A program made the translations under genes and the position numbers. 64,000 nucleotides of DNA from Tubulanus polymorphus. Its lineage: Eukaryota; Nemertea; Palaeonemertea; Tubulaniformes; Tubulanidae. Within the stretch, counting starts at the first letter, position 1; every line of letters starts with the position of its first letter. This document shows positions 34,733-46,130 of the stretch, in pieces. The stretch spans positions 18,030,485 through 18,094,484 of the forward strand of contig NC_134027.1 in assembly GCF_964204645.1 (NCBI RefSeq), in the 5' to 3' direction. Below the pieces are notes generated by a model. That model did no database searches and was not told where the DNA came from. It saw nothing but the letters and a program-made list of their open reading frames with translations.

Positions 34733-35167
34733 TTAATAATTTATTAATTCTTTTAATAATTTATCTTGTTCTTCAATTGTTATATTACAATTTAAACTTA
34801 TTATATAATCTAATGTATTTTTTTATTGATCAATTTCTTTTATATTAGATTTAATTTTTTCTTTATTACTTTTTATATTTAATTTTGAACTTATTCCGGT
34901 TAAAACACTTGAACTTAATCCTAACACACCAATTGATATAGCTAAAGGAGTTAATGGTGAGAATATTGCTAAAAATGTTATTAGAGAACTTATTGTAACT
35001 GAACCACTAATAATAAAATAATATATAATTTTAGATTTTAAATATTTTTGCTTTTTTATCTTTAAGTCACTTTCAAATTCTAATATTTGTTTTTCCAAAT
35101 ATATTTTTAATTTAGTTTTATTTATATCATGAGGAATAATATCAATATTATCAACTTTATCATCCAT
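34733..35167 (-). pseudogene. Two-TM protein (copy 2, nonsense)
   Basis: Counterpart of 54,722-55,156. Open from ATG 35,167 (MDDKVDNIDI) through both hydrophobic helices to a stop at 34,823-34,825, removing about 30 C-terminal residues, the remains of which are readable to 34,733. Confidence 0.65.
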
Positions 35168-35185
35168 TATTTAGAAAAGAAATTA

Positions 35186-35606
35186 CTAATTAGTAAATTT
35201 ATATGCTACAAATAATACAATAACTGTTCCACCTAAAATCCAAATTATTTCATATTTTTGTTGTACTACTTGGTGTATAATAATCTGATAATTAAGGTTT
35301 AAATAGATGTAATTCTTCACGATTTGTTACTGCGTTATATAAACTCATAGCTTCATCAACTGATTGAAAATCTCTATGTCTAATCTTCTGATTATATAAT
35401 TCTTTATTGATGTAATCCATATAATTTTGTCTTTTTTCTCTATATTCTTCTGCAGCTTTATTGTATTTCTCTAATGCTAAGTTATGTCTTCTTTGTTCTC
35501 CTAATGAACTATTTTTATCAATATGCTTAAACAAATGTCCGCCACCAGTAAATGCTAAAGCGTTAACAATTGCCGATCCTATAATAGTTATAATTGCAGA
35601 TGCCAT
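35186..35606 (-). pseudogene. 140-residue Polinton protein (copy 2, broken near C-terminus)
   Basis: Open from ATG 35,606 for 104 codons (MASAIITIIGSAIVNALAF...). Stops and a shift around 35,270-35,295 precede the C-terminal TM. The 0.9-kb insertion begins five bases upstream of the start codon, separating the gene from its normal leader. Confidence 0.65.
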
Positions 35607-35610
35607 TTAT

Positions 35611-36517
35611 GAGCTCTCGAGGAACGAGAGAGCTATTACGAGCGTGTCGGTATCCTGTTGTGTATGTTTACCGCGAACCAAAGCACACCATTTTTACAGC
35701 TATTGAATTATCGAAAGATCCGATAAATGGGGTTAAATCCGCTGCAAAAATAGATCCGGCAATTTGTATTCAAGATTATTTCCGATTATATTGGGTTGAA
35801 TGGTGATAGAAGTTGATATTGAAATGATTTTTGAATAATATTTTATTAATAATTCATTCGGATAGATTTATTTTACAAGGTGAATTAATATGTGGATGAC
35901 TACATCACTCGGGTGTGAACGGGCACCTTGCACCAAGGGTCGGTACCGTAGCAGTCTTAAATTCCTTGTTTTTTTGCTGGGAAAATCAGTGGGAGTCTTA
36001 AACTTCGAAAGGTTGGCGTGTGTTTATTCTCGTGTTATTTACTGCAGACGTATTGCGTAGCAGCTGTTGGCGTCTAGCCATACTACGCGAGGCAAGCGTG
36101 CGCTGGCAGATCACTAGTATCTCAAACTGCACACACTACAGTGACACAGTGGCATAGGCTCATATTGATGCGTGCGTTATGAATACGCGCGTTTTTCATA
36201 CAGTGAAATAAGTTTTTTTGAATGAAGTTAACTATATCATAGATTTTCATTTAAGTTATTATCGTTCACATTATTACTAAAAAGACTTTGAAAGTGATAT
36301 ACATTGGTCTGTCGATCTTTTTGTACTATAACCGGCCATAACAAATCGATCTGACGTATTTGTTTCTGCCTACCACTGTCTTGAGGCGCCCAGTTCCACC
36401 GTAGCGGGGCAGTTGTGAAGCGAACAGATCTGCATAATTAAAAGAGTAAGAATGATCAATGTAATATGTTTTCAATGATATTATTAAAAAAAACTTTGCC
36501 TCGAGAGCACAGGACCT
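35611..36517. mobile_element. Foreign 0.9-kb insertion in copy 2 with GCTCTCGAGG ends
   Basis: It interrupts the junction between the 140- and 73-residue genes, which is only about 25 bp in copies 1 and 3. The left edge reads GAGCTCTCGAGGAACGAGAG and can itself fold; the right edge contains CCTCGAGAGCACAGGACCTC, so GCTCTCGAGG is inverted at the two sides. The interior is GC-richer, with a short ORF (about 35,638-35,806) of no known family. Possibly a MITE-like element. No clear target duplication. Confidence 0.45.
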
Positions 36518-36542
36518 CTAGTTTAGTAAAAAAATTACGCAT

Positions 36543-36772
36543 TTATATAGGAGGAATATATTTTTGTTTTTCTAAATAATCAATTGTTAAATTAGATAAA
36601 GTAACGTCTAATGTTAATTTTAAGATATCATTTATATCAAATCTATCAACATTAATACTTCCCATTTTAAATACTTTTTTTAATACCATTGTATAACCAA
36701 CAGTTCCAACTGATAATAATGCTCCATTGCTCCATTAGATAACCCATTTATTATCTACTTATTATCACTCAT
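36543..36772 (-). pseudogene. 73-residue TM protein (copy 2, broken)
   Basis: Clear nucleotide homology to 55,625-55,846, including the ATTTATATAGGAGGAATATA end that encodes YIPPI. Small insertions (a duplicated GCTCCATT near 36,720) and other changes break the frame. Confidence 0.55.
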
Positions 36773-37115
36773 TTATTTATCAAAAAAAATTATTATCTTC
36801 AAAATATTTAGTTAACCTAGTTATAATTATTTCAACATGTATTTCATAACTACTTTCATGATTATCATATATTTTAGATAATATGTTTTTAATATCATCA
36901 ATAATTCCATCCTCATTTAATTCATAATATTCTAAAGATGTTTTAATCAAATCAATTACTTTTTCTATATTATAATTTTCTTTATTAATCATTGATGCAT
37001 TATTAAATGATTTACTTTTAAGATCAGTAATTACATCATTTAGTTTAACTCTAATTTCTTTACCATGTTTAAAATCAAATCCAAAACATATACTCGGTCC
37101 TACTGTTATATTCAT
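36773..37115 (-). pseudogene. 118-residue acidic protein (copy 2, diverged, end shifted)
   Basis: Starts identically (MNITVGPSICFGFDFKH) at ATG 37,115 but diverges strongly in the middle. It is open for 111 codons to about 36,780. The end is slightly altered relative to the direct TAAATG junction seen in the other copies. It may have been functional recently. Confidence 0.55.
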
Positions 37116-37130
37116 TTATATAATGAAAAA

Positions 37131-37873
37131 TTTATTCTTTACATCTTATAACTAATTCATAAATTACAGGAAAATTATTTAAATCAATGAAGTACCCATT
37201 ATGATTTCTTATTTCTAATCTAAAATAATTAAATTTTGGAATACAAGGTTTGAAATCACATTCAGCTAAATTATAATTTATTTGTGTTCCAAATTGTTTA
37301 ACACTTTTTTTGTGGTAAACTATTTAATATACTAGAATTACAAATTGTATCTTTAGTTGCTTCGAAAGTTTTTACGGGTTCAATTAAATTGCAATAAATA
37401 TATAAGAGTGTAAAAGGCATTAAGTTTGGTGTAGCTTCGGCATTACGTATCCTTACAACAGTTTAGCTATAGGTTTTTTAACCACAAATTGATGTTCATC
37501 ATTAGCTAACTTTATTCTTACTTTATTATTGATATCACTTTTTAAAAATATAATTCCAAATCCAACCGACCATCCCATTTTTAATCGAGCTCTTTTTTTA
37601 ATTTTCTTGCGCTAATGTTTCTAAATTATGTAATCCAGGTTTTAAAAATAGATGATACCATTTATTCAAATTTCTAGCATGAACTAAAAAAGCTAAATGA
37701 TCAAGACTATTATTCGATATATTGTAAAAAGAATTACATAAACTTACATTTACTAATTTTAAATCAACACAATTCTTATATTCTCTATCTAATTGTACTA
37801 GTAAATTATGAGATATATAATTTGTAAGTCTTCTTGAATCAACAAATATTCTATATTCTTTTAATTCTACCAT
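37131..37873 (-). pseudogene. Candidate minor capsid/penton-like protein (copy 2, broken)
   Basis: Open from ATG 37,873 for 91 codons (EYRIFVDSRRLTNYISHNLL). Frameshifts near 37,598, 37,440 and 37,310 then disrupt it. The final VIYELVIRC codons are recognisable near 37,131. Confidence 0.6.
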
Positions 37874-37887
37874 TTATTTTACATATT

Positions 37888-38237
37888 TTATTCGAAATCT
37901 ATATCATGGTGCCCTTTTTCATTCTTACCTTTATATATGAAATAGAAATCACCTGAACATAATTCTTCTAAATCTTCACTTGATAATCTATGAAATCTAT
38001 CTGGTAAATTTGTTCTGAATTTGTATTTATTTCCTTTCAATCCTTCATAAGTGGATAACTAATTTATCTCCATATTTGTTAGTAACTGTATCAATATTTG
38101 TAATTAAATATTTCTTATGAATTGTTAGTTCATTTAACTTCATAAATTTATAAATCTACTGATTTGACATTTGTAGTATCTTTTATTCTATCTAGAAATG
38201 ATTTGTTGTTCTCACTGTGTACTTGTTTACTCTCCAT
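37888..38237 (-). pseudogene. Small acidic Polinton protein (copy 2, broken)
   Basis: Counterpart of 14,239-14,582 with start ATG 38,237 and stop 37,888. The length is not a multiple of three, with indels near 38,050 and 38,145. In this copy it is the last gene: no PolB follows. Confidence 0.5.
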
Positions 38238-38261
38238 TTTAATAACATATTTTTTATTAAA

Positions 38262-38325
38262 ATTGATTTTAGAAGTTATTTATTTATATATGTTATTCAT
38301 TTATACGTTATTCATATATTATATC
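38262..38325. repeat. Remnant of the inner right terminal repeat of copy 2
   Basis: TTAAAATTGATTTTAGAAGT and TATATATGTTATTCATTTA match the inner edge of the copy 1 right repeat (18,674-18,905). The palindromic tip is absent. It lies only about 25 bp after the small acidic gene, which marks a deletion of all of PolB. Confidence 0.7.
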
Positions 38326-38329
38326 TTAT

Positions 38330-40680
38330 TTTATTGACCTAATTTTCGTCATCTAAAATTTTGGAGTAACCGTTTTTCATTGTTCATGTTCAAACATCCG
38401 GAAAATGCACAACACATATAAAAGTCATCGATAAAACTTTTTTTCAAAAATCGACAAAAATTTAATATGAATATTGCCTTTAGAAGTTTGGATTGCAATC
38501 TTTATGTCTTGAAATTTAGGGATTATTATCGGAATGTGACTGCCATGTGAGCTCACATATTTTGACAGCTGAGCTACTACTAGCGCCATCTATCGAACAT
38601 AAATTGAAGCTGTTGCCCAATTTCACTCCAAATGCTATCATAAATCATTGGACAGTCTGTTAAGTCTAGTCTCTGTTGAATTGTAATAAGGCTTATATTT
38701 TTTACAGTGTCGTAGTCTCTGATTCAACAGGCCATAAATAGTCCTATTGATAACTAAGAGATATTTTTTTGTAAACATTTGGAGACCTAGGTACAATACA
38801 AAGTAGTTTTACACATTTCTTCAGCTTCAAAATTTTGATACTGATGAAAGGTAAACAAGGGTGATGATGATTTATAATTACCAAGTAACACATAAAAAAA
38901 TCCTTGAATTAATATGTATGTTGTTTATTTGTTGGTAAAGGTTCTTAAGTTTTTAAGCGTTGCTTATTTTGTGACTGAAAATAATGAATAAGCAATGAAA
39001 AAAACCCTTCGCATTCTTTGACTTTTGAAGTGATGGTATTACTGATACATTACTTCCATAGGCCATACTTGGAAGTTAGTCATAGTGGTACTTGCAAGTT
39101 AATTTTCTTGCTATAGTATGTCGTAAGTTTACCCCATTAGCGCGTTCCCCATTCATTTTCAAATAAAAGGTTTTTGAAAAAAATAAAACAATTTTCCTAC
39201 CTATCTACCCAAAAAAAAAATTGGAGGCGATAGTAACTACACCTATATTTTGTTTTGGCCTAAGCTGTACATAAAATTCTACAAGGTCAGAGAATACATG
39301 TTGTTATATGCCTATTAACCAAAATGTTGCTCAATTTAGAATTGACGGCTGTCTGCCCAGTGCCCCCTCTCCATTTTAGGAATTTTCAAATCAACGAGAA
39401 ATTGTATTAAATCGTCTTCCAGCTTCTCATTTTTAGCCCACTTGGGACTTAAGTCCCAGCCGGCTATTGCGTTCACTTTTCGTCCGTCGTCCGTTCGTTC
39501 GTCCGACCGCCCGCCCGCCCGTAGACGGAATCCAGTTATTTTGGAAAGTTTTGAAGACGCTTCAATGGATTGTCTTCGATCTTTGGTTTATACATGTATC
39601 TACCCTAGATACACCTTCTGCCCGAAAACTGGTCCGATTAGAATCAAGAGTGCTAACTGGCGGCCATTATTGTTCGCCAAAATCAGCACTTACACATTTT
39701 TGAAGTTTTCAAGGGAAATTGCTTTGGAAGATGCTTTGATCAATTATCTTGATCTTTCGTATGTATTTATATCCCCCAAGCGCCTATCAGCATAAGAAAA
39801 ATTGGGTCGATCACACTCAAGATGGCCGTCCTGTGACCTTTTTTGTGCCCAAAAATGTCAATTTTCCTGTAGCTTCCTACTGGTAGCTGAGTCCTATAGC
39901 TTCCTACTGGTTTGCAATTTTTCATTGAAATTTGGGATGGCTATTCTATGAAAAGGAATCTTTAATATCTAGACAGGTATTTCTGATCAACCAATTATCA
40001 CGCAATTGGCGGCCATCTTGGTGTCATCAGTACTCATTCCTAGGTGGAAAAATGTTTTTCCATATTATATTGATACCTAAGCATATTTTGTTACCACAAT
40101 CAATTGGAAAGTTGTAGCTTATAACATGTTCTATGATTGTGGTGAGTTTCAAGGTCATTGGTTTTTGTATATGGCCACCAGGGGGTGCTGAATTATACAA
40201 TAACATAGTATTTCTATATCATATTCATACCTATGCATATTTTGTTACCACCATCTATTGCAAAGTTTTAGCTCATGACATGTTCTATGATTGTGGTGAG
40301 TTTCAAGGTCATTAGTTTTTCTATATGGTCACCAGGAGGCGTTGAATATTGAAATTGTTAGATTGTTGAGCATTTGAAACCACTTCCCAAGGGGCATGGT
40401 GTCCCTGGACCCCTATTTGTTTCTCTTCGGACATTAAAATTCATTGTGATCAATTTGCGGAAAATGTTTTAATGCATTTTTTCCGGAAAGCATAAAATTT
40501 CCACTAACTTTTCGCACAAGACTTTGAATGGAAGCTATATGCATGTTTAAAATGTTTCATATATACATTTTCAGGATAAATTAGCTTCTCGGAGCTGCGA
40601 AATCCCAACAGTACTCAAGCCACTAAATGGGTATAATCGCCCGGAGCTCCACAAACATTAACGTACGCAACTATCTGAAA
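38330..40680. repeat. Host intergenic DNA with dispersed repeats
   Basis: No supported gene. 39,430-39,520 is the common 'CTTGGGACTTAAGTCCCAGC' plus CGTCCGTCCGCCCG-rich word. 39,540-40,370 is a family of 'GGCGGCCAT'-containing segments. 40,073-40,345 holds a direct repeat with period 154 bp (GTTCTATGATTGTGGTGAGT at 40,128 and 40,282). ORFs of 60-117 codons in this area look spurious. Confidence 0.5.
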
Positions 40681-41027
40681 CGGAGATGTCATCATTTATA
40701 GATATGTCATTTACTGTTTTACAACAGGTAAGCCCCCTTGAATTTTCATACTTTAAAATTATCTTAGAAAACCGAGTAAGAGATAATTAATTATACTTTA
40801 GCGAATATATTCACAAACAAGATTGTAAATGTAGAATATTTTCTACACAAGAACACGTCATTGGCATTATTTCAAGGATGTCTGTATTGCATTTTTATTT
40901 TCTTTAACTGACTATGAACTATATCAATAGTTTAAATTCAATGGTGGACAGCAGACTTTATATTTCTATGTATAACTTTGACGGACTTATCCACTTCCTG
41001 TTAATTACATACAAGCCTTTATTTCAG

Positions 41028-41499
41028 CGAGCTCGGCTGACAAGCCCCCATCTAGCACCCAGAAAACAGGTGGGCATGAAATTCCTTTCAATCCTACAGC
41101 ACAAACTGCTAAAAATGTTGGTGAAATTGCTATTTGTAGCGAGTGTGACAAATCCCGTGTTTTATATTCGGCTAAAAAACTATCGCCTAAAGAACGGGAA
41201 AATCTTATGGGCTTGATGGAGTCTGTGCTCTATGTGTGTGGTACCACTATAAAAGAAATAGTGTTTGAATCTGAAAATGAAGATGAGAAGATGTTAGGCG
41301 ATAAGGTATACATACGCAAAAATCTAAACTGCTTATCGCCTATTGAAGTCCCGAATTACACCAGTCAACTGTTTGTCAATATCTGCACCAATTGTGGGGG
41401 TCAGGAGGATTTCACCACTGCAGCTTGTTCAGTTGACTTGTACCCCATCTGTGAACCCTGCTTTGACACAAAATTAGGTCGTGTTCTCAAGCGTAAAAG
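41028..41499 (+). CDS. Internal exon of a spliced gene encoding a Cys-rich zinc-binding protein (host or TE)
   Basis: An acceptor (TTTATTTCAG, ending 41,027) and a donor (AAAAG|GTAAGTATT at 41,500) bound a 472-bp exon open in one frame. It reads SASSADKPPSS... then ICSECDKSRVLYSAKKL, NLMGLMESVLYVCGTTI, DKVYIRKNLNCLSPIEV and ICTNCGG..., ending YPICEPCFDTKLG. Paired CxxC motifs at both ends suggest a zinc ribbon. This Cys pattern occurs in multicopy invertebrate proteins often linked to transposable elements; I cannot name the family. A possible previous exon ends at 40,727 (ACAACAG|GTAAGC), and the flanking frame is compatible. The next exon is not seen before Polinton copy 3. Confidence 0.6.
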
Positions 41500-42840
41500 G
41501 TAAGTATTTGACAAGTAAATTTTGGCACACTTTATATGTACGTATTGCCTTGAATTAAATTCTAATTTGCAGCCTGTAGAACATTGCGCTTCAAGTAAAT
41601 TTGCATTTTTACATATTGGGTTTTTATACATTTTTGTTGGTTGAAATGTTTATACTGGATATACAGCTATTTAGAGCCAATGTCCAGTATAAAATTCGAC
41701 AAGGGTTAAGTGTTAGGCCAATATGTGTGTTTTCCATCCATATTGGGCTTTGGCTCTAGATGGTCTCAAATCATATGTACATTATTATGTTAAAATTCTG
41801 TAATTCATTTTTATTAAGTTTGTAATTTCATTTTATAAATCAAGTTTGTTAATCATTCAAGTTTTGTAACATTTTATGGTTAATAGAATGTTTTTATTGT
41901 TTAATTTTGAAGTTTACTCTTTTTTTATTTGAGGTGTTGCAATGGATTTTCAGGATTCACAAATCATTCTCAGCAGTGATTTTCCAGTTAAATAAAAATA
42001 AAAAACTACCTCCCGCATCTGAAGAAAATATGTCTGAGGGATATTTTTATCGATATAATAAAAATAAAAAGACACCTCCCGCATCTCCAAAAAAAAATTC
42101 AAACAGTTCTTTTTATTTCTACTTTTTTTTTAAAGTACATAAAAATAAAAACCGCCCCCCCCCTCGTCATGGTAAAAAACAAGTGTGATGAGAAACAAGG
42201 CATCTTTTTTTGGCCTAAGCAGAACTACCTGACACTTTTCCTCCATGTTACCTCTCACCCGTCGACGAAGAAGTCCATCTTTAATAGAAAAACTCGCTAC
42301 TTCCGATACCGCCTACTCTCACGGGAGCTTAAATGACCCAAGCCTTTATCCAGGGCATCGTTATATTCAGTGGTTTTAGCATCACGCCCCTGCGTTTGTT
42401 GTTGTCTTTGCATTCCCTACATTGCGGTTTAAGCAGTTTAATTCTAGGTGTAACCTGTTTAATAGTTCTCATAATTCCTATTTTATTCTATTCCTCAGCA
42501 ATTAATCTGTAAACGACCGCGTCTTTTTTGTACCGTCCAAATGTCGTTGAATATTGCGCTTTCGCCATATTGCCAACAAAGCTTTTGTTTCACTGTGATA
42601 AAAGTCTGCGGTATAGATGGGCCTGTAGAGAGGATTATATACTGTCACCCTGATATGAGCGGTTCCTGAACTTCGCTGAAAAAGCTGAAACACTGAAACG
42701 CTGAAAATAAAACGCTCAAATTTCAGGGAATTCCCGAAAAACGCTGAAATCATGCTAGGAACCGACAATACACGTTTTGAATTTTTTCTACAAGGAGGAG
42801 CATTAAAGGGTCGTCTCCGGGTAGAGGTCAAAACTTGGTT
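41500..42840. other. Gene-free flank left of copy 3, with A-rich repeats
   Basis: Two direct repeats of AATAAAAATAAAAA-(G)AC(A/T)ACCTCCCGCATCT lie near 41,993 and 42,058, with a third decayed one near 42,139. From 42,502 to 42,840 a - strand frame of about 109 codons is open and, across the Polinton insertion site, remains open in the same frame as the sequence right of 61,928. It could be an interrupted exon but has no recognisable domain. Confidence 0.35.
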
Positions 42841-42846
42841 TACTTT
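42841..42846. repeat. Target-site duplication TACTTT, left copy
   Basis: TACTTT directly precedes the terminus AGTAATAGGGG at 42,847 and is repeated directly after the other terminus at 61,928-61,933. Six bases is the duplication length known for Polinton insertion. Confidence 0.9.
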
Positions 42847-43440
42847 AGTAATAGGGGTAATGGGCTTTTAGGCCAAAGGTCGAGCTCATTAAAAAACGAA
42901 ACATTAAAAGTAATTTAAAACTATAATATATTTTCATAACCGTGTGTATTTTATATTATAACTAAATATTTATTCTAAGATATTAATAATTTTAATTTAA
43001 AAAGCATATTGTATTAAATCAATTGGTCGCTCCACTTCGCTACCGCTCCGCTCCGCGACCAATTGATTTATTTACAATACACAAATTCATATAATCAAAT
43101 ATATTTTAATAATAATAATTATTCTATTATTCAACTGAAATACACACGGTTATGAAAATAAATTATAGTTTTAAATTACTTTTAATATTTGTTTTTAATG
43201 AACTCGACCATTCAACCTTTAACCTGAAAGCCCATTACCCCTATTACTCTTAAAAAAATCATATACATGAATAACATTTAAATTGACAGATTATTCAATA
43301 TAAAAGTATATATTTACAACATTATTTCAATATTCATATTTGTGTGAGTTAGATTTTTAAACATTAAAAGTGTTAGTAAAGTGTGATTGAAATAATACAT
43401 GATATAAATCATTGAACTTCTAAAATCAATTTAGTAAAAA
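42847..43440 (+). repeat. Left terminal inverted repeat of copy 3, with 402-bp palindromic tip
   Basis: It matches the reverse complement of 61,334-61,927 almost throughout. The outer 402 bp (42,847-43,248) are themselves an inverted repeat: AGTAATAGGGGTAATGGGC at one edge, GCCCATTACCCCTATTACT at the other, with CATAACCGTGTGTATTT and AAATACACACGGTTATG as mirrored landmarks. The arms meet around AATCAATTGGTCGC ... GCGACCAATTGATT, enclosing GC-rich CCGCTCCGCTCC. Arms carry asymmetric indels, so pairing is imperfect. Confidence 0.95.
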
Positions 43441-43454
43441 AATATGTATAATAA

Positions 43455-44127
43455 ATGGAATCAGAACAACCACAAACTATCAATATTACAAATAACACTG
43501 GTGTCATTAACATATACCACAAGAAGTGTTCTAAGTGTGAATTAGATAAATGAGCTTTAACAGAATTTAGTAAGCGTAAGATTAGCAAAGATGGTTTTCA
43601 ATATTGCTGTAAAACTTGTACTAAACTATATACCAAACAATATCGAGAAGATAATAGATAAGCTTATAATGATTATATGACAGAATATATGAGAGAAAGA
43701 TATCAAACAGATCTTTTAGATTTTTAGATTGAAACAATGCTTAAGATCTAGATTAACACAATTATTCAACAAAGAAACACATTCAGAAACATTATCTAAT
43801 TTGTTGGGTTGTTCAGATGAATTTCTCAAATCATGGATAATATATCAAGTCGATGATAAAATGAATATAGATAATTATGGTGAATACTTTCATATTGATC
43901 ACGTGTTGCCGATTTCTAAATTTGACATGAATGAATAATACAATAAAAAACTTATTTGGAATTGGAAGAATCTAAGACCTTTAGAAAAGAAGGAAAACAT
44001 AATTAAATCTAATAAACTAGATTTACAGTTATATTTAGATCAACTGGATAAAGCAAAGACATTTGTTGAATTATGGAATAGTATTTCACAGAATCAACCG
44101 CATTCTGAGGTTTTAATCAGTGGTTAG
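43455..44127 (+). pseudogene. HNH-family nuclease (copy 3, several stops; 3' end replaced)
   Basis: Same Cys pairs and YFHIDHVLPISKFD/NWKNLRPLEKKE core as copy 1. Broken by TGA near 43,551, TAA near 43,659, a small insertion near 43,715 and TAA after NMNE near 43,936. The last codons (to 44,127) differ from copy 1 because the original tail has been displaced by the cassette that follows. The original tail's nucleotide remnant reappears at about 46,187 (GAGGATTTATTATCGAGGAT). Confidence 0.75.
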
Positions 44128-44461
44128 AAAGCTGGCAATTCTATTTGAGCTTTGTATGTATATAATACATAGCTTTTGCTTACTACTAAAACATATGTTG
44201 CCAAATATATCTTGTTTTCAATTCTAAAGAATTAACTTCATCACAAAGAACATCTGTGCAGAAATAATTAGTTTGGTCGAACGTGCGCCACGTCGGCAGT
44301 TAGAAATCAACTTTCACATACATAGTACGTATTGGATATTCTCTCTCAAAACACAGTTTACAGTTCTAAATCTAAATGTAAGTACATATATTATGAAGTA
44401 GGGAAACCTTTAAACATATTTAAGTACAGTAATTCATTTTCACGACATCTTTTAGATTAAA

Positions 44462-44928
44462 ATGGAATACAGAGATCGACCAGAAATTCTAAGCCAACCA
44501 ACGGATGAGGAACCAGAAACGACGGATAGTGAAAAACAGGAATCAATAGAAATGGAGGATAAAACTCTCGTAATTGACGAACAAACTTCACAAAATTATA
44601 AGAACATTTGGACTATCATCAAGAAATGGTGAAAATTCTGAGTGATGTAATACATAATAAACAATTACCGCGCGAACTACAATTACCAAAATTACCAGCA
44701 ACGCGACTTAAATTGCTGTTGGGACTCAAAGAATCGAAAACTAAGAAAATGAGTGGAGATATCAGTGCCAGTTTTGAAAGAAAACTGAGAAGAGTAGGTA
44801 GATTAATAAAATATGAAAAATTCAAAATATTAGGATTAGCATTTAGTGAAGTAGTCAGATATTTACCAGAAATTGAAGAAATGATTGGAAACAATCCAGT
44901 AATTAAAGAATTCTGGACAAAATTATAA
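44462..44928 (+). pseudogene. Cassette gene of unknown function (frameshift at about 44,600)
   Basis: From ATG 44,462 the frame gives an acidic head (SQPTDEEPETTDSEKQES) and stops at 44,632. The overlapping frame from about 44,600 to 44,928 is clearly coding-like: MVKILSDVIHN, LQLPKLPATRLKLLLGLKES, SFERKLRRVGRLIKYEKFKI, ending NPVIKEFWTKL. A one-base shift probably joins them, or the head is a separate short protein. No family recognised. The basic, helical second half could bind nucleic acid. A related head (MDVEPEIMDIS) occurs near 26,999 but runs into repeats. Confidence 0.45.
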
Positions 44929-44989
44929 ATTATAACACTGAAGGTCTTTGTAATATAGATATCAAAAAATGTAATCTCGATTGTATATA

Positions 44990-46130
44990 TCTGTTTTAAT
45001 ATTGTATTGATTACTGTTAACTGTGTATTGCGCAATAACCGGTCCGATTGAACCGCTTTTCTATTGTTCTCCATTGTTCTATTATTGATCGTTGTTAATG
45101 GCGGCGGTTGTTCTGTATTGATTGTTTACTGTTAACTAAGTATTGCGCAATAACCGGTCCGATTGGACCGCATTTCTATTGTTCTCCATTGTTCTATTAT
45201 TGATCGTTGTTGACGGAAACAGCTGCTCAATATTGATTGGTTACAGTTCTATGTTTGAATGTTGTAGTTTACAGAATAAAAATATAACTGTGTATTGCGC
45301 AATAACCGGTCCGATTGAACCGCTTTTCTATTGTTCTCCATTGTTCTATTATTGATCGTTGTTAATGGCGGCGGTTGTTCTGTATTGATTGTTTACTGTT
45401 AACTAAGTATTGCGCAATAACCGGTCCGATTGGACCGCATTTCTATTGTTCTCCATTGTTCTATTATTGATAGTTGTTGACGGAAACAGCTGCTCAATAT
45501 TGATTGGTTACAGTTCTATGTTTGAATGTTGTAGTTTACAGAATAAAAATATAACTGTGTATTGCGCAATAACCGGTCCGATTGAACCGCTTTTCTATTG
45601 TTCTCCATTGTTCTATTATTGATCGTTGTTAATGGCGGCGGTTGTTCTGTATTGATTGTTTACTGTTAACTAAGTATTGCGCAATAACCGGTCCGATTGG
45701 ACCGCATTTCTATTGTTCTCCATTGTTCTATTATTGATCGTTGTTGACGGAAACAGCTGCTCAATATTGATTGGCTACAGTTCTATGTTTGAATGTTGTA
45801 GTTTACAGAATAAAAATATAACTGTGTATTGCGCAATAACCGGTCCGATTGAACCGCTTTTCTATTGTTCTCCATTGTTCTATTATTGATCGTTGTTAAT
45901 GGCGGCGTTCTGTATTGATTGTTTACTAAGTATTGCGCAATAACCGGTCCGATTGGACCGCATTTCTATTGTTCTCCATTGTTCTATTATCGATCGTTGT
46001 TGACGGAAACAGATGTTGTAGTTTACAGAATAAAAATATAACTGTGTATTGCGCAATAACCGGTCCGATTGGACCGCTTTTCTCTTGTTCTCCATTGTTC
46101 TATTATCGATCGCTAAAATTTGTATAATAA
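44990..46130. repeat. Tandem hairpin satellite, 267-bp higher-order period
   Basis: Nine copies of GCGCAATAACCGGTCC followed by GATT(G/G-A)ACCGC, most able to form a CGGTCC-GATT-GGACCG stem. They alternate in two spacings so that the pattern repeats every 267 bp (for example identical positions 45,143, 45,410 and 45,677). Units also contain TTCTATTGTTCTCCATTGTT and GATCGTTGTTAATGGCGGCG. ORFs of about 70 codons repeating through the array are artefacts. Confidence 0.9.

Noticed and set aside
39442-39795. 117-codon ORF in the GGCGGCCAT-containing repeat
   Set aside because: Lies in a dispersed repeat with CGTCCGTCCG tracts; no domain and low coding character.
41907-42188. Lys/Pro-rich 93-codon ORF
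   Set aside because: Generated by AAATAAAAATAAAAA repeats; no protein-like composition.
44619-45074. 151-codon - strand ORF opposite the cassette gene
   Set aside because: Antisense to the frame with clear charged-helix coding pattern, and it runs into the satellite.
44990-46130. Regularly spaced hairpins suggesting a CRISPR array
   Set aside because: Eukaryotic context, spacers are themselves repeated, unit lengths of 110-150 bp, and no cas genes.
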